This document shows, piece after piece, positions 29,801 through 39,471 of a stretch of 64,000 nt of DNA. The position numbers and the translations under genes were made by a program. The first letter of the stretch is position 1, and each line of letters begins with the position of its first letter. Origin of the DNA: Defluviitaleaceae bacterium (GTDB lineage Bacteria > Bacillota > Clostridia > Lachnospirales > WQUN01). The notes beneath the pieces are model-generated. The model did not search any database. It had not been told where the DNA came from and was given only the letters and a program-made list of their open reading frames with translations. Location of the stretch: NCBI GenBank assembly GCA_009786535.1, contig WQRX01000007.1, positions 43,875-107,874 of the forward strand. The letters are read 5' to 3'.

Positions 29801-31461
29801 CAGAGATTAAACACAACATGCCCGTAAAGGAGGGCACATACGCCGAGTCACCCGCGCCAAGAACGGGCGCAACCTTGCCGCAAATGATACTCGCCGCCGC
29901 GCAAGAGCAGCTTGCAATGAATAAAACACACTCCAACATCTCGCAAGATGTGATGACGGAAATTTTATTAAACGCAGGGCTTAAAGCCACGCAGGAAAAC
30001 CTCGCAATGCTTAAAATGCTCATGGATAACGGGCTGGCGCTAACAGAGGAAAATATTTCGAAAATGAACCACGCAATGAAGCTAACCGCCGCCGCAGGGG
30101 GCAAGCCCGACCCCGCCAAGGCATTATTTATGATGCAAAACAACATTCGCTTAACCACGGCAAATGCCGCGCAACTAAACGGCTTGGTAAGCGGGCAAAC
30201 GCAAATAACTTCGCAAATAAACAACATATTGCAGTCGATTCAGCAAATCGCAGACCCCGCCCTAAGGGCGGAGCTGATAAAAGTACTAACCACTCCAAAC
30301 CCCGGCGGTAATCAAGGGGGAAACACCGCAACTACGCCGTCCGCAAGCAATATCATGGGCAGTACCGCCGCAGAAAATACGGCAGCAAGCGCCACCCAAA
30401 CCGCACCCGCAGGGAATACGCAAGCCGCGGCCACACCCCCGCAGGGGCAGCCCTTACAAGCGCAGCCTATGCAAGTAAGCGTTATGCCCGATGGCACACC
30501 TTTACCCCAAGGCGGCGCAACCCCCGCGCAACCCGCAGGTACAGCCGTTCCGCTTCCTCAAGGGGAAATGACGATACCGCAAAATGCAACCCCAATGCCC
30601 GCCCCCGAAGGCAACGTACAAGCACAACCCGGCGGCGCAACCCAAACCGCCAACGCACCTGCGTTAGGAGAGAATTCCGCCGCGCAAACCACACAGCAAG
30701 CAACCCTGCAGGAAGGGCAGCAACTTCCGCCGCCAACAACACAATTTACCACCTTGCAGGCGAATCAAAATGCGGGCACACCGCAAAGCACAAATACGCC
30801 GCAAACCGCGACACAAAGTGCCGTGCCAAATATCCCCAACCCGCCCTCACCTCCTTTGCCTGAGGCTCTTACCTTCCGTTTATTGGAAAGCACCCCCGCC
30901 GATATTGACCGTTTTCTTAACAACCTGCGCGAAGGATTATCCCAAGTGCGCAGCCTTCTTTCAGATAACGCAAGTCCCGAAGCCGCCCGCGTATTGCGGG
31001 AAGTGCAAACCCTGTCTAACCACATGGACTTTACATCGCAAATACGCAATCAATTATATGTACAGCTTCCCCTATTCCACCACGGGCAGGAAACGCAAAC
31101 CACACTTCATGTATATAAAGACACAAAAAAGCAAGCCGACGGCAAAAAAGATACCGCGTCTGCGCTGGTGGCATTGGATACAGCATCCCTTGGGCATTTT
31201 GAAACGTATATTCAGAAGAACGACACATCTGTACATTGCCAATTTCGGCTGGACACGCCCGAAATTGAACAGCTGGTACGCGACAATGTTCACCGGTTAG
31301 AAGCATTACTGCGAACCCACAACTTAACACTGGGCAGTTTTGCATTTGCCACGCCGGGCAAGCCCTATACGTTGCTCGATTCGCCCGCTTTATTCGACGC
31401 CGACTTTGCGGAAACACACCACCTAGACGATGCCCCGCCCCGTTTCGACAAACGCGCATAA
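29797..31461 (+). CDS. FliK-like protein with long Pro/Gln/Ala-rich linker
   Basis: A 554-residue protein in three parts: a helical N-terminus (about 1-165) with repeats such as NAGLKATQENLAMLKMLMDNGLALTEENI; a low-complexity Pro/Gln/Thr/Ala linker (about 168-352); and a C-terminal globular domain (about 365-545). The last part has YVQLPLF, TLHVYKDTKKQ and ALDTASLGHFETYIQ, the FliK C-terminal (hook-length control) pattern. No flagellar genes are in the window. FliK-C proteins outside flagellar clusters occur in Clostridia, role unknown. Translation is coupled to xth (ATGA). Confidence 0.65.
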   Translation: MTEIKHNMPVKEGTYAESPAPRTGATLPQMILAAAQEQLAMNKTHSNISQDVMTEILLNAGLKATQENLAMLKMLMDNGLALTEENISKMNHAMKLTAAAGGKPDPAKALFMMQNNIRLTTANAAQLNGLVSGQTQITSQINNILQSIQQIADPALRAELIKVLTTPNPGGNQGGNTATTPSASNIMGSTAAENTAASATQTAPAGNTQAAATPPQGQPLQAQPMQVSVMPDGTPLPQGGATPAQPAGTAVPLPQGEMTIPQNATPMPAPEGNVQAQPGGATQTANAPALGENSAAQTTQQATLQEGQQLPPPTTQFTTLQANQNAGTPQSTNTPQTATQSAVPNIPNPPSPPLPEALTFRLLESTPADIDRFLNNLREGLSQVRSLLSDNASPEAARVLREVQTLSNHMDFTSQIRNQLYVQLPLFHHGQETQTTLHVYKDTKKQADGKKDTASALVALDTASLGHFETYIQKNDTSVHCQFRLDTPEIEQLVRDNVHRLEALLRTHNLTLGSFAFATPGKPYTLLDSPALFDADFAETHHLDDAPPRFDKRA

Positions 31462-31491
31462 CCACACATCTTTACATCGAAAGGATTTATC

Positions 31492-33270
31492 ATGTTTAAA
31501 CTTGCAAAATATCTGCTCCCCTATAGCGCACCCCTTGCGCTAACATTATTGCTTTTGCTTGGGCAAGCGCTTGCCGAGCTTTTTTTGCCCACGCTCATGG
31601 CAGACATTGTAAACAACGGCGTGGTATACAGCGTATTAAACCAAACCTCGCGCACCTACTACATAATTCAAGTAGGCGGGCTTATGTTAATAATCGCATT
31701 TACGGCGGGGCTTGCGTCTATTGGCTCTACGTATATTGCCCAGCGCATCTCTGCAGGAGCAGCGCGTAATTTGCGGCGCGATTTATTTGCAAAGGTAGAG
31801 AGCTTTTCGCAAAGCGAATTTGATAAATTTTCTTCCGCTTCTTTAATCACGCGCTGTACCAACGATGTTGGGCAAGTACAAAACCTTGTAAACATTAGTG
31901 CGCGAATGCTGGTTTACGCGCCGATTTTAGGCATTGGCGGCGTAATTATGGCAATGACGCGTTCGGTGCGTATGTCATGGATAATTGCCCTTGCCGTTGT
32001 AGTGCTGGTATGCCTGGTCATTCTAATCACATCTATTGTAATGCCCAAGTTTAAAATTTTGCAGGAAATGGTGGATAAGCTAAATAAAATTTCCCGAGAA
32101 ATTTTACACGGACTTATGGTTATCCGCGCCTTTAGCACACAAAAGCATGAAAAAAAGCGCTTCGACGGCATCAATGCCGATTTGCGCGACATGAATTTGT
32201 TTGTACAGCGCGTAATGGCTATTGTAGGACCGCTCATTACCTTTATTATGGCGGGTACGCAACTCTTGGTTATTTGGGTGGGCGCGTATAACATTGCGCA
32301 TATGGGGCTTCCCATCGGTGATATGATGGCATTTATGCAGTACGCCGTACAGGTAATTTTCTCATTTATGATGGTATCCATGGTGCTGGTCATGGTGCCG
32401 CGCGCGCAGGTTTCTGCTACGCGTATTGCCGAAGTGCTGGATACAAAGCTTACAATAAATGACCCCTCTACGCCCGAAAGCTTTACAGCGCATGCGGAAA
32501 AAACCGCCAACTCGCACAAGGGCATTGTCGCCTTCGAAAATGTACATTTCCGCTACCCCGCCGCCGAAGAGGACGTGCTGGAGGGTATCAGTTTCACGGC
32601 AAAGCCCGGGCAAACCACCGCAATTATCGGACCTACGGGTTCGGGCAAGTCTACGCTTGCGGCGTTGCTGCTACGCTTTTATGACGTTTCGCAGGGTAGC
32701 ATTACCATAGATGGGCTGGATATCCGAAATGTGCGGCAAACCGATTTGCGCGATAAAATCGGCTTTGTTCCGCAGAAGGGGCAGCTCCTTACGGGTACAA
32801 TCGCATCTAATATCCGCTACGGCAATTTAGAAGCCACCGACGAAGAAATTCAGACCATTGCCGCCGTAGCCCAAGCCACCGACTTTATCCAAGAACGTGA
32901 CGATAAATACGAAGCCGAAATTGCCCAAGGCGGCGGCAATGTATCGGGCGGGCAGCGGCAACGCCTTTCCATTGCCCGCGCACTTGCCAAAAACCCCGAA
33001 ATTATCGTGTTTGACGACAGCTTTTCTGCACTAGACTTCGCAACGGACGCAAAGCTGCGCCGAGCGTTAAAGGAACACACCGCAAACGCAACCGTTATCG
33101 TCATTGCCCAGCGCATTGGCACAATTATGCACGCCGAGCAAATTATCGTGCTGGACAAAGGCAAAATTGCAGGACGCGGTACGCACGAGGAATTATTAAA
33201 ATCCTGCCCCGCCTACCACGAAATTGCATCTTCGCAAGACGCGCTTAACGAAAGCGGGGTGGCGTCATGA
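31492..33270 (+). CDS. Heterodimeric ABC exporter, degenerate-site subunit
   Basis: A 592-residue half-transporter: six TM helices (about 15-300), then an ATPase domain (about 350-580). Walker A GPTGSGKST and signature VSGGQRQRLS are intact. Walker B is followed by Asp instead of Glu (IIVFDDSFSALD), and the switch His is Gln (VIVIAQRIGT). This is the pattern of the non-catalytic half of BmrCD/LmrCD/TM287-288-type exporters. It overlaps its partner gene by 4 bases. Such pumps export drugs or lipids. RBS AAAGGA. Confidence 0.93.
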   Translation: MFKLAKYLLPYSAPLALTLLLLLGQALAELFLPTLMADIVNNGVVYSVLNQTSRTYYIIQVGGLMLIIAFTAGLASIGSTYIAQRISAGAARNLRRDLFAKVESFSQSEFDKFSSASLITRCTNDVGQVQNLVNISARMLVYAPILGIGGVIMAMTRSVRMSWIIALAVVVLVCLVILITSIVMPKFKILQEMVDKLNKISREILHGLMVIRAFSTQKHEKKRFDGINADLRDMNLFVQRVMAIVGPLITFIMAGTQLLVIWVGAYNIAHMGLPIGDMMAFMQYAVQVIFSFMMVSMVLVMVPRAQVSATRIAEVLDTKLTINDPSTPESFTAHAEKTANSHKGIVAFENVHFRYPAAEEDVLEGISFTAKPGQTTAIIGPTGSGKSTLAALLLRFYDVSQGSITIDGLDIRNVRQTDLRDKIGFVPQKGQLLTGTIASNIRYGNLEATDEEIQTIAAVAQATDFIQERDDKYEAEIAQGGGNVSGGQRQRLSIARALAKNPEIIVFDDSFSALDFATDAKLRRALKEHTANATVIVIAQRIGTIMHAEQIIVLDKGKIAGRGTHEELLKSCPAYHEIASSQDALNESGVAS

Positions 33271-35096
33271 AAAAAGATGACAAACGCCCCGCGCAAAACA
33301 GCGGTCCAACCTTCCGCCGCCCGGGTATGCACAGCGGTGAAAAAGCCAAGGATTTCAAAGGCTCTATGCGGCATTTGCTCTCTTATATTGGCGCAGAAAT
33401 GACGATTATTACCGTTGTGATGATTTTTGCCGTTATTTCTACGGTGCTTGGCGTATTTGGACCGCGTATCCTTGGGCAAGCCACGGATGAAATTTTTACA
33501 GGATTGATATTGGGTATAAACTTCCGGCGGATTGGCACAATATTGACTATTTTTGGGACGATTCAAGTAATAAATATACTATTTAACTACGCGCAGGGCT
33601 TTATCATGGCGGGGCTTAGCGCACGCATTACCTACCGCCTTCGCACACAAATCAGTGAAAAAATTCACCGCCTTCCCTTGCAATATTTTGATAAGAACTC
33701 CCACGGCGATGTGCTTTCGCGCATTACTAACGACGTAGACACGCTAAGCAATACGCTGAGCGGCGGGCTTTCGTCTATGGTGGTGAGCATTACCGCGGTA
33801 ATTGGCATTGTTGTAATGATGCTTACAATCAGCCCGTTGCTTACGTTGGTTGCGGTAACAATTTTGCCGCTTTCCGGCATAATTGTAGGGATAATTGTTA
33901 AAAAATCGCAGAAATATTTTAAGCAACAGGCAGAAACGCTGGGAAAATTAAACGGGCATATTGAAGAAATGTTTACAAGCCACGCCATTGTCAAATCCTT
34001 TAACGGCGAAGAAACAAGCATCGCCGCCTTTGATGAGCATAATCAGCGCTTGTACCGCGCAGGCTGGAAGGCAAATTTCCTCTCCGGCATTATGTGGCCG
34101 ATAATTGCATTTGTTTCTAATGTAGGTTATGTAGCTGTAGTGGTAATTGGCGGCGCAATGGCGGTAAACGGTAGTATTTCTATCGGAAATATACAAGCAT
34201 TTATCCAATATACACGCCAGTTTGGACAGCCCATGGCACAACTTTCGGGCGTTGCGGGTATGCTACAGCAAACCGCCGCCGCCGCAGAACGCGTTTTCGC
34301 CTTCCTGCACGAAGCGGAAGAAACGCCCGATTCAACCACCCCCGTGGTGAAGGAATCTATAAAAGGAAACGTAAGGTTTGACCATGTTTTCTTCGGTTAT
34401 GAAGAAGATACCCCCGTTATTAAAGACTTTACCGCCGAGGTAAAATCCGGGCAAAAAATTGCCATCGTAGGGCATACGGGCGCAGGCAAAACCACTATTG
34501 TTAAACTGCTAATGCGCTTCTACGATGTAAATAAAGGCACTATTACCGTAGATGGCGAAAATATTCAATCCTACACACGGGACAATCTACGCTTCCATTT
34601 TGGCATGGTTTTACAGGATACGTGGCTGTTTAACGGCACAATTTCTGATAACATTCGCTACGGAAAATTAAGTGCCGATGATGAGGATATCAAAAAAGCC
34701 GCAAAGGCGGCGCAGGCGCACCATTTCATACGTGCACTGCCCGATGGATATAATATGCTAATTAACGAAGAAGCCGACAATATTTCCGCAGGGCAAAAGC
34801 AGTTGCTTACCATTGCGCGAACAATTTTAGCAGACCCCGACATTCTTATTTTAGACGAAGCAACCAGCAATGTGGACACGCGCACAGAGGTGCTTATCCA
34901 ACAAGCAATGGATAATTTGATGCACGGGCGCACAAGTTTTATTATTGCGCATAGATTATCAACAATCCGCAGTGCGGATATGATTCTGGTCATGCAAGAA
35001 GGCGATATTGTAGAGCAAGGCAGCCACAAAGAATTGCTTGCGCAAGGCGGGGTTTACACAAAATTATATAATAGCCAGTTTGATGTCGTAGAATAA
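33267..35096 (+). CDS. Heterodimeric ABC exporter, catalytic-site subunit
   Basis: A 609-residue half-transporter. An N-terminal extension (about 1-35) precedes six TM helices and an ATPase domain (about 365-600). Walker A GHTGAGKTT, Walker B with Glu (ILILDEATSNVD) and switch His (FIIAHRLSTI) are canonical. Its own signature is altered to ISAGQKQLL. Paired with the preceding gene this gives one competent ATP site (this Walker motif plus the partner VSGGQ) and one degenerate site, the known asymmetry of this family. A GGDEF-EAL gene follows 13 bp later. Confidence 0.93.
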   Translation: MKKDDKRPAQNSGPTFRRPGMHSGEKAKDFKGSMRHLLSYIGAEMTIITVVMIFAVISTVLGVFGPRILGQATDEIFTGLILGINFRRIGTILTIFGTIQVINILFNYAQGFIMAGLSARITYRLRTQISEKIHRLPLQYFDKNSHGDVLSRITNDVDTLSNTLSGGLSSMVVSITAVIGIVVMMLTISPLLTLVAVTILPLSGIIVGIIVKKSQKYFKQQAETLGKLNGHIEEMFTSHAIVKSFNGEETSIAAFDEHNQRLYRAGWKANFLSGIMWPIIAFVSNVGYVAVVVIGGAMAVNGSISIGNIQAFIQYTRQFGQPMAQLSGVAGMLQQTAAAAERVFAFLHEAEETPDSTTPVVKESIKGNVRFDHVFFGYEEDTPVIKDFTAEVKSGQKIAIVGHTGAGKTTIVKLLMRFYDVNKGTITVDGENIQSYTRDNLRFHFGMVLQDTWLFNGTISDNIRYGKLSADDEDIKKAAKAAQAHHFIRALPDGYNMLINEEADNISAGQKQLLTIARTILADPDILILDEATSNVDTRTEVLIQQAMDNLMHGRTSFIIAHRLSTIRSADMILVMQEGDIVEQGSHKELLAQGGVYTKLYNSQFDVVE

Positions 35097-35109
35097 GGGG
35101 GTTAAAAAT

Positions 35110-36909
35110 ATGGGCGATATGTTAACTGATTTTATTGCAACCTTTGAAAATGCAGACCAAAACCAAATGTTCAATGATATAGGCAAGTTATTTATCAAAA
35201 CCTTAAAATTGAAGAAGGTTTCCTATAGCATTGCCATCTACTGGAACGATGAAGATAAAAACATACTAACCATTCCTTATTACCAATCGCCGAGCGTTGA
35301 ACAAGGCGCATTTGCAAGCACCATCGAAGCCGTGAGGAAATTATTAGAAAACAGTTACGTTAATACGCCAAAAACCTTTAACCATGCAGAAATTACTTGT
35401 TCTGCGCTGGTTATTCCTGTTATGTATGCCTACATTACGTATGGCTATGTTGTCGTATTCTTTCACGATAAAATTTTGCATTACGAAAGCAACAGTCCGC
35501 AAGCGAAAAGACTTCATAAGGCGATGTATCTTGCTGCACTTTCTCACAAAGAACGATTAAACATGGAGAAGTTGGGCTTCCATTTATCCAACGATTATTT
35601 GACAGAATTACCCAACCGTGCTCATATTTACGAAGCGATTGTACATGCAATTCAAACCGCCGACCCATACGAAATGGATTTTGCATTGCTTGCAATACGC
35701 GTAAACGGGCTTGGGCATATTAATAACTCGCTGGGAATGCTCACAGGCGATATGATGCTGCACGAAGTGGGAAATATTATTAAAGATGTTATCTCCGATT
35801 TGCCCCACAATTCAATCGTGGGGCGGCTTAATGGCGGCGACTTCTTAATCGTTATTACGTACCCAACAGAGAGAAATAATGAGGAAGCGCGTGAAAAAAA
35901 CAATAAGAATATCATAGCGTTTTATTGTGATTTTATTCTTGCAAAAATAAAAAATTGCGTAATCGAAATTAACGGCTACAAACTGCACCCCACCGTAAAT
36001 GTAGGCGCAAGCATGTACCCCCAGCACGGCGAAATACCGGAAACGCTTTTAAGCAAGGCCGACCTTGCCAAAGCCCATGCAAAAAAACACGGTTTAAATA
36101 ATTATATTATTTATAATAAAGAAATGGACAGCAGCTCGGACAAAGCGCTATTTCTAATTAACAATTTACCCGACGCGATTAAAGAAAATCAATTTGAATT
36201 ATTTTACCAAGCGATTATGGACATAGCAACGGGAGAAATTATTGGCGCAGAGGCGCTGATTCGCTGGCGTCACCCCGAAAAGGGCTTAATTTTCCCGGGC
36301 GATTTTATCGAATACGCGGAAGAAAACGGCTACGGCATAGAAATTGACAAGCTTGTGTTAGAAATGGCTTGCGAGCAAATTAAAAAATGGGAGGATAAAA
36401 ATTTAACGGTAAGTGTAAATGTTTCCCCCAAGCATTTAGAAAACGGACTTGTTTTTGATACGGTTAGCAAGGTTTTGGCGCGTAAAGGGGTTGACCCGCG
36501 GCGTTTAAAAATTGAACTGTTAGAAAGCGTATTGCTAAAAGATTTTGATGTAGCGGTTAGGGTCATTAACGCATTGCGTGACTTAGGCGTGTGTATTGCG
36601 CTGGACGATTTTGGCTCGGGATATTCTTCGCTGGAATATGTGGCAAAATTGCCCCTGGACTTTTTAAAAATTGACCGTTCTTTTACCATGAATTTAAACG
36701 AAAATCCGGGTAATAAGACAATTCTTGAAACGATTATGACCCTCGCCAAGGGCATGAAGGTACAAACCATCGCCGAAGGGGTAGAAACACAATACCAACT
36801 CGATTTCTTAAAGAGCATTGGGTGTAACCTTGGGCAAGGGTATTTTATTAATAAACCCATGCCTATCAAGGATTTTGAGGCGCTTTTATCAAAAAACATG
36901 GGAGAATAG
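35110..36909 (+). CDS. GGDEF-EAL protein, likely c-di-GMP phosphodiesterase
   Basis: A 599-residue cytoplasmic protein. An N-terminal sensor region of GAF-like size (about 1-155) is followed by a GGDEF domain (about 165-325) whose signature is NGGDF, so cyclase activity is unlikely. The EAL domain (about 340-590) keeps all catalytic positions: AEALIRW, SVNVSP, ELLES, DDFGSGYSS, KIDRSF, IAEGVET and GQGYFINKP. It is therefore predicted to hydrolyse c-di-GMP, with the degenerate GGDEF perhaps acting as a GTP sensor. It is downstream of the ABC exporter in the same run. Confidence 0.92.
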   Translation: MGDMLTDFIATFENADQNQMFNDIGKLFIKTLKLKKVSYSIAIYWNDEDKNILTIPYYQSPSVEQGAFASTIEAVRKLLENSYVNTPKTFNHAEITCSALVIPVMYAYITYGYVVVFFHDKILHYESNSPQAKRLHKAMYLAALSHKERLNMEKLGFHLSNDYLTELPNRAHIYEAIVHAIQTADPYEMDFALLAIRVNGLGHINNSLGMLTGDMMLHEVGNIIKDVISDLPHNSIVGRLNGGDFLIVITYPTERNNEEAREKNNKNIIAFYCDFILAKIKNCVIEINGYKLHPTVNVGASMYPQHGEIPETLLSKADLAKAHAKKHGLNNYIIYNKEMDSSSDKALFLINNLPDAIKENQFELFYQAIMDIATGEIIGAEALIRWRHPEKGLIFPGDFIEYAEENGYGIEIDKLVLEMACEQIKKWEDKNLTVSVNVSPKHLENGLVFDTVSKVLARKGVDPRRLKIELLESVLLKDFDVAVRVINALRDLGVCIALDDFGSGYSSLEYVAKLPLDFLKIDRSFTMNLNENPGNKTILETIMTLAKGMKVQTIAEGVETQYQLDFLKSIGCNLGQGYFINKPMPIKDFEALLSKNMGE

Positions 36910-36910
36910 T

Positions 36911-37669
36911 ATGTACTCAGTTTACAGTTGGTTTGGGTTTAATATGGAAACAAACGCGCTATATAATACAATTAAACGGGCAGGTTTTGATGCAACCACT
37001 CTATGGTGGGGCGATAAAAACTATCCCGATTATAAAAAACACTACGAAATAGCGAGCAAAACGGGACTTTTCGTAGAAAACGCGCACCTGCCCTACGAAG
37101 GGATTAACAACCTTTGGCTGGATAACATCGACGGAACGCAACTTGTGGAAAATCTCTTGCAATGGATAAACGAGTGCGCCGATGTGTCTATCCCTACGGT
37201 GGTAATGCATCTTACCACAGGGGACACCCCGCCGCCCTATAATACGCCGGGGTTGGACAGGCTTAAACGCATCATTGAAACAGCAGAAAAGCGCAATATA
37301 AACGTTGCGCTGGAGAACCTTCGCCGCGTGGAATACCTCGCCTTCGCGTTGGAAAATATAACTTCGCCACGATGTGGGTTTTGCTTTGACAGCGGGCATC
37401 AGCACCTGCATTCCCCCAACGTGGACTTGCTGGCGAAGCATGGTGCGCGGTTGATGGCGTTGCATTTACACGACAATGACCAGACAGGCGACCGGCATCT
37501 TCTGCCGTTTGACGGCACAATTAACTGGGACGCAACCATGCAGAATATAAAAGCAACAGAATACACAGGCGCGCTCGCGCTAGAGGTCAATGGCGCAAAT
37601 TATCCCTCCGCAGAAGCATTTTTAGCAGAAGCGTTTGATAGGGTAAAGCGATTACATACAATAAGGTAA
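36911..37669 (+). CDS. Sugar phosphate isomerase/epimerase (TIM-barrel, AP-endonuclease 2 family)
   Basis: A 252-residue protein. Metal-ligand positions of the xylose-isomerase-like barrel are seen: NVALENL (Glu), CFDSGHQH (Asp, His), ALHLHDND (His, Asp) and ALEVNG (Glu). VENAHLPYEG is the conserved early loop. The start at 36911 follows the preceding stop by 1 base with GGGAGAA upstream; the longer ORF start inside the EAL gene is rejected. The substrate may be a ketose or inosose. Its end abuts the convergent DUF4832 gene. Confidence 0.88.
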   Translation: MYSVYSWFGFNMETNALYNTIKRAGFDATTLWWGDKNYPDYKKHYEIASKTGLFVENAHLPYEGINNLWLDNIDGTQLVENLLQWINECADVSIPTVVMHLTTGDTPPPYNTPGLDRLKRIIETAEKRNINVALENLRRVEYLAFALENITSPRCGFCFDSGHQHLHSPNVDLLAKHGARLMALHLHDNDQTGDRHLLPFDGTINWDATMQNIKATEYTGALALEVNGANYPSAEAFLAEAFDRVKRLHTIR

Positions 37670-39457
37670 TTACGCCACTTGCACACTTCCCAGCAAATTT
37701 ACCCCAAGTACAGTGTACCATGTTTCGCGATTTGCAAAGCGAATACACCGTTTATTAATACTTTGTTCCTTGGGGTCGTTTATTTTTAGATATACATAAT
37801 ATTCGCCTGCGGGTACATTGCCGAAACTTGTCATGGGAATTTCGAAATTGACGGCGTGCCATGCGTGTATGTTGGTTGCGCGGGTGTCACCGTTTTCTGC
37901 AGTAAGCCAATCCCGTGCATCTAGCGGCGTGTCGGCTTGGAAGCATTCGCCGCTTGCTTTGGATTGCAGCATTGCGGACACGCGCTTCCGGTTAATTACG
38001 TTGCCGAAGCCCACATTTTGGATTTTTCCCGCAAACATTAACACACCGCTTGTTTCTACCTGCCTAGGTAGAAACGATTCGCGTAATACAAGGCGGTAGC
38101 CCATGCGGTCGCGGAAATATTCCAGTGCATTTTTGCCTTCGTACACAGGGTCGTAGAAAACTTGTGAAGAGTGGGGTTTATCCGGGAAATTGAATATTTT
38201 TGCGATATTTTCCTCGTTGTATTCCACATTGCTCCAGCGGCTGTAATTACCGTGGCGCATGTTTAACGCAGTGGTGCGCTGGATATATGCTTCGGCAATG
38301 GCGTTGGGCATATTACCGAAGGGGTTGTCGCCAATACCGCCCTCCCCTTGCACAAAGTTATTTTGCCGATTTAACCAGCCCATAATTTCGTATCGGTTAT
38401 ACCCGCTGTCTCCTGCGCACAGCATTTCGCCACCTTCGGAGAGCGAACCATTGTCGGATAAATCGCTTCCCCCCGCGGCATAGCTGTCATTGAAGAAGCC
38501 AAACCGCGCTTCGGGCGTGCCACGTTTTGGGGCGGGCAACATTTCTATGTTGTGGAAGGTATATTGCGTGTTATACGTGGCGTTGTACCACGCAAGAAAA
38601 CCACCTGCGTGGGTAAGCAACGAACGGGATGCAGGCACAGCCTTCAAGTAAGCATCTAACAGGAATTTGTACGTTTGCGGGTCGCGCGACATGGGGGAGC
38701 TGTGTTGCTCGCCCCATGCGCCCACCATGCCCGTTTTTACGCACATGATAATGTCCTCAAATTCTTCGAAAATGGGGGAAAGCTGGTGAATGTGGTACTC
38801 AATCCAGTTTAGATGGGTGAAGCCTTCCACATCGCACATGCCCTCGGGTTCCGGTCCGCGGATTAGCCCTTCCGTAAGCGGTAAATGCGGGTACTTATGC
38901 GGCTCGATATAGTTAAAACCGTTGCCGTCATAGGAAAATTTAACAAGCGCCGTGCCGTCGCCGTCGCGCACCGTTTGCAGCAAACCACGGATATAATCCA
39001 ACGCATACGCGGTAAGCGGCGCGGTTTTGCCTGTGCGCGGGACATTTGTTTTTAGGCAAATTAATGCGCCGTCCTCTTGGTAGGCGAAGGCGGCTTCCGC
39101 GCTTAAAAAAGCGTTCGAAGAAAAATTTACCAAGTCGAAGCCCATGAAGGAAATGGACGGCGTTGCGTGCACACCCGTCCCGCCGATATAGGGCTTTTCG
39201 CCCTGCGTTTGCCCGTTAAAAAATTCGGTAGGTACAATATCGTCGCCTTCTACAGGCGGCACCTGACGCCCGTGATACAGCGCATCATTTCCGTCCACGG
39301 GGACGCGATGGTCAACCTCAGGCGTAATGCCATAGGGCGAATTTTCCGCCGTTACCAGTGCAGGCGGGATATTTTGCCAACGACCACGGTACGCACCACG
39401 GTCGGGATTGGGGATATCTATGGGGTTTTCAGTGTAGTTTAAATTTTGTAAAGTCAT
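37670..39457 (-). CDS. DUF4874/DUF4832 domain protein
   Basis: A 595-residue protein. The N-terminal DUF4874 part starts with NPIDIPNPDRGAYRG and has LVKFSYDGNGF, HIHQLSPIFEEFEDIIMCVKTGMVGAWGEQHSS. The DUF4832 part has RFGFFNDSYAAGGSDLSDNGS, GEMLCAGDSG, YRLVLRESFLP and a C-terminal beta-sandwich-like stretch. Family members are glycoside-hydrolase-like (TIM-barrel plus sandwich), mostly secreted; function unknown. No signal peptide is seen here, and the N-terminus MTLQNLNYTENP is hydrophilic, so it would be cytoplasmic. The sugar isomerase gene is its convergent neighbour. GGAGGG is the RBS. Confidence 0.75.
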   Translation of the reverse strand: MTLQNLNYTENPIDIPNPDRGAYRGRWQNIPPALVTAENSPYGITPEVDHRVPVDGNDALYHGRQVPPVEGDDIVPTEFFNGQTQGEKPYIGGTGVHATPSISFMGFDLVNFSSNAFLSAEAAFAYQEDGALICLKTNVPRTGKTAPLTAYALDYIRGLLQTVRDGDGTALVKFSYDGNGFNYIEPHKYPHLPLTEGLIRGPEPEGMCDVEGFTHLNWIEYHIHQLSPIFEEFEDIIMCVKTGMVGAWGEQHSSPMSRDPQTYKFLLDAYLKAVPASRSLLTHAGGFLAWYNATYNTQYTFHNIEMLPAPKRGTPEARFGFFNDSYAAGGSDLSDNGSLSEGGEMLCAGDSGYNRYEIMGWLNRQNNFVQGEGGIGDNPFGNMPNAIAEAYIQRTTALNMRHGNYSRWSNVEYNEENIAKIFNFPDKPHSSQVFYDPVYEGKNALEYFRDRMGYRLVLRESFLPRQVETSGVLMFAGKIQNVGFGNVINRKRVSAMLQSKASGECFQADTPLDARDWLTAENGDTRATNIHAWHAVNFEIPMTSFGNVPAGEYYVYLKINDPKEQSINKRCIRFANRETWYTVLGVNLLGSVQVA

Positions 39458-39471
39458 GGGAAGCCCTCCGA

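Noticed and set aside
30300..30860. Repeat array inside the FliK-like gene
   Set aside because: The Pro/Gln/Thr/Ala-rich stretch is low complexity without a regular nucleotide repeat unit; treated as a protein linker.
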